Shown: positions 1 through 4,568 of the stretch, piece after piece
How the letters are laid out: each line of letters opens with the position of its first letter
How positions within the stretch are numbered: the stretch's first letter is position 1
Assembly: GCA_964388435.1 (NCBI GenBank)
Contig: CAYMAH010000015.1
Location: 1-6,705 of the forward strand
Direction: 5' to 3'
Origin: DTNV01 sp964388435
GTDB lineage: Archaea; Micrarchaeota; Micrarchaeia; Norongarragalinales; UBA8480
Length of the DNA: 6,705 nt
Notes under the pieces: generated by a model
What the model was told of the DNA's origin: nothing
Database searches by the model: none
Seen by the model: the letters and a program-made list of their open reading frames with translations, nothing else
Position numbers and translations under genes: made by a program

Positions 1-321
1 AAAAAAGGCTTTGCTTCAACCACCAGCAAATGGCCTGAAATTGAAAAATATGACAAGCAAGTTTTGGAAACAATGGAATCTTACAAGAAAATAGCAGGGG
101 ATGTTGAGAAAATCAAGGGCATAGCAAAAAACCCGGTCAAAAAAGCATTCATTTACGTTATCCCGCCTGAATTGGAAAAGTTCAGGGAGCTGCCATCATA
201 CTTAAAAAGGCACGTAAATCTTGAAGTTTCTATTTTCTCTTCAAACGACCCTTCAAAGTACGATCCAAAGTTAAAATCTAAAGCCGCAAAGCCGGGAAGG
301 CCTGGAATATACTTGGAATAA
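1..321 (+). CDS. leuS: Leucyl-tRNA synthetase, C-terminal part (5' end outside window)
   Basis: The frame is open from base 1 and gives 106 residues before TAA. It is recognised as the tail of an archaeal/eukaryotic-type class I leucyl-tRNA synthetase, which charges tRNA-Leu in the cytoplasm. The visible order is a helical stretch (KWPEIEKYDKQVLETMESY, then a KIAGDVEKIKGIAK segment), a beta strand (KKAFIYVIPP), a short helix, a strand (LEVSIFSS), the DPSKYDP turn, and the terminal AAKPGRPGIYLE. That ending matches the family's 'P-x-(K/R)-P-x-I-Y' C-terminus. In archaeal enzymes this end domain contacts the long variable arm of tRNA-Leu. Here the part between the KAFIYV and LEVSIF strands is only about 20 residues, shorter than I recall for larger archaeal enzymes. 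The assignment rests on remembered motifs; the catalytic domains are outside the window. Confidence 0.78.
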   Translation, partial: KKGFASTTSKWPEIEKYDKQVLETMESYKKIAGDVEKIKGIAKNPVKKAFIYVIPPELEKFRELPSYLKRHVNLEVSIFSSNDPSKYDPKLKSKAAKPGRPGIYLE

Positions 322-356
322 TCTATATTTTTCACGGTAAGTTTAACATGAATTGG

Positions 357-375
357 TCGGAAATTCGATTTCTGA
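357..375. other. Short hairpin between convergent leuS and ankyrin genes
   Basis: TCGGAAAT and ATTTCTGA pair over 8 positions (one G-T) around a TCG loop. It lies in the 110-base gap between the convergent leuS and ankyrin genes. A T5 run at 328-332, just after the leuS stop, is the more likely archaeal-style terminator. Function unknown; chance is possible in AT-rich DNA. Confidence 0.25.
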
Positions 376-431
376 AGAGTTGAACAAGACGTGAAACTGA
401 TTATTCTATGTTAATCTAAAAGAATTGAGGC

Positions 432-887
432 CTAGCGTTTTTGATAAGCTTTAAGCAGGTCTATTAATTCTTTTTTTCCAATCTCTCCAGCTGTTCTTAA
501 AACATTGTCGTCAACCGCCGCTCCGTTTTTCATCAACAAGTCGGCGGTGCCTAAATGAAAACCAGAAACAGCGTAGTGCAATGGACTATGCTTCAGAATG
601 TCGTTTACGTTAACGTCAGCGCCTCTTTTGATAAGCAGAATGGCCATTTCGGTGTCTCCTCTTTCAGCAGCAAAATGCAAGCCGGTGCACTTCATTTCAT
701 TCTTGGCGTTGACTTCCGCTCCCTTGTCCAAAAGAGTTCTAACCTCCATTAAGTTTCCCTTCTCAGCACTTTCCAGTAAAAGATCATTCAACTCTTTAAC
801 TTCCTTGTTCTGATTATTCCAACCCTTTTCCAACTCATTCAATCGCTTTTTTCTCCTGAACCCCTCCAAGTCCAAAACATTCCCCAT
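432..887 (-). CDS. Small ankyrin-repeat protein
   Basis: A 151-residue soluble protein with no signal peptide or membrane segment. After a charged N-terminal region (residues 1-32, including LDLEGFRRKKRLNELEK) come ankyrin repeats at about 34-63, 66-96 and 99-128, plus a C-terminal capping half repeat at 129-150. Diagnostic signatures are TGLHFAA (68-74), SPLHYAV (101-107) and the G-A-x-V-N/D turns (GAEVNAK, GADVNVN, GAAVDDN). Ankyrin repeats bind protein partners, so a scaffold or regulatory role is likely, but no partner can be named. The start is supported on the minus strand by AAGGTGAT (893-900), which matches the archaeal anti-Shine-Dalgarno, five bases before ATG. It has its own promoter with an operator-like repeat and stands alone, convergent with leuS. 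The stop is TAG. Confidence 0.88.
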   Translation of the reverse strand: MGNVLDLEGFRRKKRLNELEKGWNNQNKEVKELNDLLLESAEKGNLMEVRTLLDKGAEVNAKNEMKCTGLHFAAERGDTEMAILLIKRGADVNVNDILKHSPLHYAVSGFHLGTADLLMKNGAAVDDNVLRTAGEIGKKELIDLLKAYQKR

Positions 888-892
888 TTAAA

Positions 893-900
893 ATCACCTT
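893..900 (-). promoter_or_regulatory. Ribosome binding site of the ankyrin gene
   Basis: Read on the minus strand, AAGGTGAT lies five bases before the ATG at 887. It is complementary to the usual archaeal 16S rRNA 3' end (ATCACCTCC) and fixes this start codon. Confidence 0.7.
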
Positions 901-966
901 CATTATCAAACTAAATCGGCCCGACAGTATTAATTATCTAATAACGCGTGTTTTAATAGATTTTTG

Positions 967-982
967 TGCTATTTGAATAGCA
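967..982. promoter_or_regulatory. Operator-like inverted repeat (TGCTATT-TG-AATAGCA)
   Basis: Two perfect 7-base arms are separated by two bases. On the minus strand the repeat begins one base after the TATA box of the ankyrin gene, between that box and the expected transcription start near 961-965. A regulator bound here would be placed to block TFB/RNA polymerase, so repression is the inferred role. The cognate regulator is not in the window. Confidence 0.5.
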
Positions 983-983
983 T

Positions 984-991
984 TATTTAAA
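984..991 (-). promoter_or_regulatory. TATA box of the ankyrin gene
   Basis: The minus strand reads TTTAAATA, an exact match to the archaeal TATA consensus. The expected start of transcription is about 25 bases downstream (near 961-965), which leaves a leader of about 75 bases. The upstream BRE (AATGAGT) is a weak match. Confidence 0.55.
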
Positions 992-1117
992 ACTCATTTT
1001 TCTATTTAATAATAAAAAAAAGCCTTTTTTAACATAAAACACTGAATTGTAACCCCTTAAACATAAAAACACAAGGTTTTTATTCACGTTCTTCTCTATT
1101 CTAACTACCTTATTATG

Positions 1118-1190
1118 GAAAGGTGGGTTGAACTGGTCGCCCTTTCTAAAATTCTTATTTTGTCTGTGCGACCCGTTCTTTTGAAAAAAA
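1118..1190 (+). ncRNA. Candidate structured RNA of unknown class
   Basis: In otherwise AT-rich gene-free DNA, GAAC-T-GGTCGC (1130-1140) pairs with GCGACC-C-GTTC (1168-1178): 10 base pairs with a single T-C mismatch. The 27-base loop contains a second hairpin, AAAAT (1148-1152) with ATTTT (1157-1161). An alternative stem GAAAGG (1118-1123)/CCTTTC (1141-1146) competes for part of it. The main stem is followed by TTTT. No known family (SRP RNA, RNase P RNA, C/D or H/ACA guide) is recognised. No open reading frame is present, and the strand is not certain because the stem is nearly symmetrical. Confidence 0.3.
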
Positions 1191-1200
1191 TTATAGCTTC

Positions 1201-1257
1201 AGCTTGGTTTTAAAGAAAAAGTTAATAAAATCTAATAGATGAAAGTTTAACCAAGCT
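1201..1257. repeat. 9-bp inverted repeat just upstream of tRNA-Cys
   Basis: AGCTTGGTT (1201-1209) is the exact reverse complement of AACCAAGCT (1249-1257), with a 39-base AT-rich spacer. The spacer contains TTAATAAAA (1222-1230), the best candidate TATA element for the tRNA, with an expected start near 1250. The left arm also resembles the tRNA 3' flank (GCTTGGGTTTT, 1359-1369), so CCAAGC at 1251-1256 could pair with either. The function may be promoter architecture or RNA folding; not known. Confidence 0.35.
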
Positions 1258-1267
1258 GCTCTTTTAA

Positions 1268-1361
1268 GCAGGGTTAGATTTTTTTCAAAATCCCCTAAGG
1301 CAGAGCAGCTATGCGTCCGCCTGCAGAGCGGAATAGCGGGGTGCGACTCCCCGGCCCTGCT
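1268..1361 (+). tRNA. tRNA-Cys(GCA) with a 23-nt intron after position 8
   Basis: The acceptor stem is GCAGGGT (1268-1274) with GCCCTGC (1354-1360), followed by discriminator T (1361), as expected for tRNA-Cys. The anticodon arm is TCCGC-CTGCAGA-GCGGA (1316-1332) with anticodon GCA and T33. The T arm is CGGGG-TGCGACT-CCCCG (1337-1353). The D stem is GCAG/ATGC (1300-1303, 1311-1314) with a mismatched 13-22 pair. Position 15 is G and position 48 (1336) is G; a G15:G48 Levitt pair is also known in E. coli tRNA-Cys. The genomic copy is 94 bases and the spliced form would be 71. CCA is not encoded. The T-loop has G at position 55, and the D-loop lacks the normal G18G19. The kinase start codon follows after 13 bases, so co-transcription is likely. 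Confidence 0.88.
1276..1298 (+). other. tRNA intron at 8/9 with bulge-helix-bulge motif
   Basis: AGGG (1270-1273) pairs with CCCT (1293-1296) as the 4-bp central helix. The 3-base bulges are TTA (1274-1276) and AAG (1297-1299). GC (1268-1269) pairs with GC (1300-1301) as the short outer helix. GATTTT (1277-1282) pairs with AAAATC (1287-1292) around a TTTC loop as the intron helix. Archaeal splicing endonuclease cuts after the second base of each bulge, which removes 1276-1298 and leaves T8 joined to G9. The same boundary follows independently from aligning the tRNA body. Confidence 0.82.
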
Positions 1362-1374
1362 TGGGTTTTGAAAA

Positions 1375-2136
1375 ATGGTTTTAGTTATAAAAATAGGGGG
1401 TTCGGTCTTAAACTCCGAATTGTTGCCTTGTCTTATTGAAGATGTTATTTCATTGAAAAAGACGGGAGAAGAGGTAATAATGGTTCACGGAGGTCAAGCA
1501 CAGCTAAACCGGGCGATGAAAGAGAAAAATCTTCAAATACAGTCAGTCAACGGTTTGAGGGTCACTTCAAAAGAGGTGCTTGAACTTGCCGACGATGTTT
1601 TTAACCAAATAAGCCTTCAAATAAAAAACGAAATAGAAAAACACAGTTACAATTGTTTAATTCTCAACAGGGAAACAGGTTTCATAAAATCAAGACAAAA
1701 CCCTAACTTAGGGTTTGTCGGGATACCTGAAATAGTTGAACTATCCATTCTAAACAAACTTTCATACAATATAATTCCAGTGGTTCCATCAGTTACAGCT
1801 GGAACAAAACCAAGCGACATTGGTTTTAATGTAAATGCAGATGATGTAGCGGGTTTCATAGCATCTAAAGTAAAAGCTGAAAAACTTATTCTTGTAACTG
1901 ATGTTGAAGGTGTTTTTGATGAAAATAAGAATCTTTTGACAAAATTAACAGTAAAACAAGCTCAAGAATTGATTGACAGTAAAATGATTAACGGAGGGAT
2001 GATTCCAAAGGTTAAAACTTGCATTAAAGCGCTGAAAGAGGGGGTTGAAAAATGTCATATAGTTAAGGGTTGTCCTCAACCTTTGATTAAAGAATTAGCA
2101 AGTGGAAAAGAGGTTGGAACGACCGTGCGGCAATAA
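1375..2136 (+). CDS. argB: Acetylglutamate kinase-like amino acid kinase (ArgB/LysZ family)
   Basis: A 253-residue cytoplasmic amino acid kinase, close to the roughly 258 residues of E. coli ArgB. These enzymes phosphorylate the side-chain carboxylate of N-acetylglutamate (arginine synthesis) or of LysW-bound aminoadipate/glutamate. Visible motifs are VIKIGGS (Lys6, phosphate binding), HGG (38-40), NGLRVT (59-64, substrate Arg62), NVNADD (152-157), AEKLILVTDVEGV, GGMIPK (207-212, Lys212) and the C-terminal GTTV. NVNAD and GLRVT favour ArgB over LysZ, which typically has NVDGD. The loop after HGG is QAQ, not the usual ArgB HGGGP, so the substrate is less certain. No other arginine or lysine genes are nearby. 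The ATG is 13 bases after the tRNA with no ribosome binding site; the start fits the family's N-terminus exactly. A hairpin plus T5 follows the stop. Confidence 0.8.
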   Translation: MVLVIKIGGSVLNSELLPCLIEDVISLKKTGEEVIMVHGGQAQLNRAMKEKNLQIQSVNGLRVTSKEVLELADDVFNQISLQIKNEIEKHSYNCLILNRETGFIKSRQNPNLGFVGIPEIVELSILNKLSYNIIPVVPSVTAGTKPSDIGFNVNADDVAGFIASKVKAEKLILVTDVEGVFDENKNLLTKLTVKQAQELIDSKMINGGMIPKVKTCIKALKEGVEKCHIVKGCPQPLIKELASGKEVGTTVRQ

Positions 2137-2158
2137 AACAGAGGTTAAAGCAAAATTT

Positions 2159-2179
2159 GATTTTTCTGAAAATCTTTTT
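2159..2179 (+). terminator. Hairpin plus T-run ending the kinase transcript
   Basis: GATTTT (2159-2164) pairs with AAAATC (2169-2174) around TCTG, then five T. It lies 22 bases after the kinase stop. Its T-run is shared with the TATA box of the next gene. Confidence 0.5.
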
Positions 2180-2184
2180 AAATA
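2177..2184 (+). promoter_or_regulatory. TATA box of the pyrophosphatase gene
   Basis: TTTAAATA matches the archaeal consensus exactly and is preceded by an A-rich BRE-like GAAAATCT. Start of transcription is expected near 2205-2210, giving a leader of about 25 bases. GGTGG (2218-2222), nine bases before the ATG, can serve as the ribosome binding site. Confidence 0.6.
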
Positions 2185-2231
2185 TTCCTGTCTGAAAGTT
2201 AAATAGTAGAATTAAACGGTGGTTTGAATTT

Positions 2232-4220
2232 ATGGATTTTTCAATTATTTTTTCTATAGTGGTTGGTTTGATAGCGCTTGGAACCGCTGGCTTTTTTGTC
2301 TACAGCATTATGAACGAGCCTGACGGCAGTAAAAAAATGAATGAAGTAGCCTCAGCCATAAGAGAAGGGGCCAACGCTTATCTTAAAAGGCAGTATTCCA
2401 CTGTGGCTGTTTTTGTTTTTATATTATTTTTAATAATAGGCTTTGCGGTTAGCTGGGCAGTGGCATTAGCTTTTATAGTGGGCTCTGTTCTAAGCGCTCT
2501 AGCTGGTTTTATTGGAATGAGCATAAGCGTGAGAGCTAATGTTAAAACCGCTCAAGCGGCTGAGAAAAGCCTGCAGAAGGCTCTCGACGTTTCAACAAGA
2601 GGAGGAGCGGTAACCGGAATAACTCTGGTCGGCTTGGGTTTGATTGGAGTGAGCGTTTTTTATGTTTTGTTTCACAATCCTCTTGTTTTAATAGGATTCG
2701 GCTTTGGAGCTTCATTAATATCTTTATTCGCGAGAGTTGGGGGTGGTATTTTCACAAAAGCGGCTGATGTTGGAGCCGATTTGGTTGGAAAAGTTGAGAA
2801 GGGCATTCCCGAAGACGATCCCAGAAACCCGGCCGTAATCGCCGATAATGTCGGGGATAATGTCGGGGACTGCGCTGGAATGGCGGCAGACTTATTTGAA
2901 TCATTCGTGGTCACGATAATAGCCGCAATGCTTTTGAGCATTTCAGTGGCCGGCGTTGGGTTAGTCGGCTTTCAAAGTGAAAGCATGTTCACTACCACTC
3001 CACTGGCAATAGCAAGCATCGGCGTTCTAGCTTCAATCATTGGAACTTTCTTCTTTAAATTAAAAGGAACTAAAATAATGAACGCTTTATATAAGGGAGT
3101 CATAATTTCAGCGGTTCTAGCGTTAATAGGTTTTTTCATAGCTTTCGGCTGGACTTACATTTTTGAAGTGCTTATAATAGGCTTGATTTTAACCCTTGCG
3201 ATTTTCTTTGTAACCGAATACTATACGGGCAAAGATTTCAAGCCGGTGAGGGAGATAGCAAAGGCGGCCAAAACCGGGGCTGGAACAAACCTCATTCAAG
3301 GACTTGCCGAGGGAATGCAGTCAGTGACAATCCCGTTAATTTTAGTTGTTTTAGCTATCATAGCTAGTTTTGAAGCAGGCGGTATTTACGGCATTTCACT
3401 TGCAGCGGTTTCAATGCTCTCGCTAACCGGAATTGTAATAACACTTGACTCTTACGGCCCGATAACGGACAACGCGGGCGGGATAGCAGAAATGAGCGGA
3501 ATGAAAGAAAAAGTCCTTAAAGTAACCGGAGAGCTCGACGCCGTTGGAAACACCACTAAAGCCACAACAAAGGGTTTTGCGATAGCAAGCGCAGCGCTAA
3601 GCGCTTTGGTGCTGTTCAACGTCTTTTCGCAACAAGCAGGGCTTGTTTCAATCAATTTGTTCGATGTCAGCGTTATAGTTGGATTATTCCTGGGAGGGTT
3701 GCTTCCATTCCTATTCTCAAGCTTTTTGATGAAAGCAGTTGGAAAAAGCGCTTTCGACATAGTGGAAGAAGTAAGAAGACAATTCAAGACAATGAAAATA
3801 ATGAGCGGGAAGGAAAAACCGGATTACGCGAAGTGCGTTGACATCAGCACTCGTTCTGCTTTGAAGGAGTTGATGATACCCGGCTTAATCGCAGTGGTAA
3901 GCCCTCTTCTTGTAGGATTTTTGTTCGGATTGAAAGCCCTTGCAGGAATGCTCGTAGGAGCAATAGTAGTGGGTTTTCTATTAGCTATTTTTATGGCCAC
4001 TGGAGGGGCTGCCTGGGACAATGCCAAGAAATACATTGAAGACGGTAATTACGGCGGAAAAGGAAGCGACGCGCACAAAGCGGCTGTCGTCGGTGACACT
4101 GTAGGAGACCCTTTCAAAGACACGGCAGGGCCAGCATTAAACTCTTTGATCAAAGTCATGAACACAGTCACCTTAATTTTCATAGGAGTGCTCATAGCAG
4201 TATCGCTTAATCTGATATGA
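2232..4220 (+). CDS. hppA: K+-independent H+-translocating membrane pyrophosphatase
   Basis: A 662-residue polytopic membrane protein, about the usual length for prokaryotic members, with around 15-16 hydrophobic helices. It hydrolyses cytoplasmic pyrophosphate and exports protons. The signature loops are present: DVGADLVGKVEKGIPEDDP (179-197) running into NPAVIADNVGDNVGDCAGM (199-217) and FESF; the mid-protein TDNAGGIAEM and GNTTKATTKG (439-448); and the C-terminal GGKGSDAHKAAVVGDTVGDP followed by FKDTAGPALN. The subtype is set by Lys443 and Thr446 in GNTTKATTK: the K+-independent, H+-pumping class has K/T here, whereas K+-dependent members have A and usually G/A. The gene has its own consensus promoter. 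It would recover energy from the PPi released by biosynthesis, for example tRNA charging. The stop is TGA; a T6 run (4221-4226) follows at once. The frame is intact. Confidence 0.96.
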   Translation: MDFSIIFSIVVGLIALGTAGFFVYSIMNEPDGSKKMNEVASAIREGANAYLKRQYSTVAVFVFILFLIIGFAVSWAVALAFIVGSVLSALAGFIGMSISVRANVKTAQAAEKSLQKALDVSTRGGAVTGITLVGLGLIGVSVFYVLFHNPLVLIGFGFGASLISLFARVGGGIFTKAADVGADLVGKVEKGIPEDDPRNPAVIADNVGDNVGDCAGMAADLFESFVVTIIAAMLLSISVAGVGLVGFQSESMFTTTPLAIASIGVLASIIGTFFFKLKGTKIMNALYKGVIISAVLALIGFFIAFGWTYIFEVLIIGLILTLAIFFVTEYYTGKDFKPVREIAKAAKTGAGTNLIQGLAEGMQSVTIPLILVVLAIIASFEAGGIYGISLAAVSMLSLTGIVITLDSYGPITDNAGGIAEMSGMKEKVLKVTGELDAVGNTTKATTKGFAIASAALSALVLFNVFSQQAGLVSINLFDVSVIVGLFLGGLLPFLFSSFLMKAVGKSAFDIVEEVRRQFKTMKIMSGKEKPDYAKCVDISTRSALKELMIPGLIAVVSPLLVGFLFGLKALAGMLVGAIVVGFLLAIFMATGGAAWDNAKKYIEDGNYGGKGSDAHKAAVVGDTVGDPFKDTAGPALNSLIKVMNTVTLIFIGVLIAVSLNLI

Positions 4221-4226
4221 TTTTTT
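4221..4226 (+). terminator. T-run terminator after hppA
   Basis: Six T directly follow the hppA stop, flanked by TGAT/ATCA that can close a small hairpin. Archaeal transcription often ends at such T-runs. The rest of 4227-4340 shows no gene that can be supported. Confidence 0.4.
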
Positions 4227-4340
4227 ATCAACCGTCCTGTGTAGAAAATCCGTATTTAATATAAACTCTGGATAGCGTATTTTACCTCCTTAGACACTGA
4301 ATGGTTGACCAATGCAAAACCAGACTTAAAACAAATCTTT

Positions 4341-4363
4341 GGAGGCTTTCTACAAAGCCATCC
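4341..4363. promoter_or_regulatory. Dyad upstream of the RiPP promoter
   Basis: GGAGGCTTT (4341-4349) pairs with AAAGCC-A-TCC (4354-4363 with one unpaired A) around CTAC. Its centre is about 23 bases before the middle of the TATA box, where archaeal activators bind. It could instead be the hairpin of an RNA that ends before the promoter. Confidence 0.4.
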
Positions 4364-4370
4364 ACAAACA

Positions 4371-4378
4371 TTAATATA
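4371..4378 (+). promoter_or_regulatory. TATA box of the RiPP operon
   Basis: TTAATATA is centred about 26 bases before the ATG at 4401, so transcription should start at or very near that ATG. The peptide would be made from a leaderless mRNA. This spacing also argues that the ATG at 4401 is the real start. Confidence 0.55.
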
Positions 4379-4400
4379 TTTTATTATTCTTATTATTACA

Positions 4401-4553
4401 ATGGAATTAAAAATTACAAAGAGCTTCAAAATCGAAAAAAAATTAGAACCAAAAGAAGTTTTAAGAACACCTGAAAATCGAACAAAAACATTATATAAGC
4501 AACTTCAGTCAAAAAAAATCGAATATGAGACTTGGTGCAGGCACACTGACTAA
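4401..4553 (+). CDS. Putative RiPP precursor peptide (50 aa)
   Basis: A 50-residue Lys/Glu-rich peptide beginning MELKITKSFKIEKK and ending SKKIEYETWCRHTD. No family is recognised. Residues 1-38 are charged and probably helical, as expected of a leader bound by a recognition domain. The short tail has the only Cys and Trp plus Tyr42, which are typical targets of radical SAM/SPASM enzymes; WCR fits the aromatic-X-basic pattern of three-residue cyclophanes. It is the first gene of a unit, 15 bases before the radical SAM gene. The start is chosen from the TATA spacing. The frame extends upstream to a TTG at 4305, but that would put the promoter inside the gene. The precursor role is inferred from context; it could be an unrelated small protein. 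Confidence 0.62.
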   Translation: MELKITKSFKIEKKLEPKEVLRTPENRTKTLYKQLQSKKIEYETWCRHTD

Positions 4554-4568
4554 GAAGGTTCATTTAAG

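Noticed and set aside
330..414. Interlocking repeats TTTCACG/CGTGAAA and TTAACAT/ATGTTAA suggesting a pseudoknot RNA after leuS
   Set aside because: Seven-base AT-rich matches in 110 bases are expected by chance, and nothing else supports an RNA.
555..813. Plus-strand frames opposite the ankyrin gene
   Set aside because: The minus-strand frame has clear ankyrin repeats and a good ribosome binding site; the plus-strand frames do not.
1014..1030. A8-GCC-T6 as a terminator
   Set aside because: No gene runs into it from either side; the stem would be A-T only.
1231..1262. Possible C/D box guide RNA from AGATGAAA before the tRNA
   Set aside because: Box C is imperfect and no box D (CTGA) is placed correctly.
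1268..1361. Split (trans-spliced) tRNA
   Set aside because: Both exons are contiguous and the splice motif closes locally around a 4-base loop, so an ordinary cis intron explains it.
2672..4231. Several minus-strand open frames opposite hppA
   Set aside because: They are antisense shadows of a strongly conserved membrane protein, with no family resemblance or ribosome binding sites.
4305..4400. Upstream extension of the small peptide frame to a TTG at 4305
   Set aside because: The start would be TTG without a ribosome binding site, the extra part spans the dyad and TATA box, and the added residues form an unrelated hydrophobic stretch. The ATG at 4401 fits the promoter.
4256..4400. Minus-strand open frame ending ALVNHSVSKEVKYAIQSLY before a stop at 4256, resembling a gene remnant
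   Set aside because: No start codon, no recognised family, and it crosses the RiPP promoter and dyad; chance or an unrecognisable relic.
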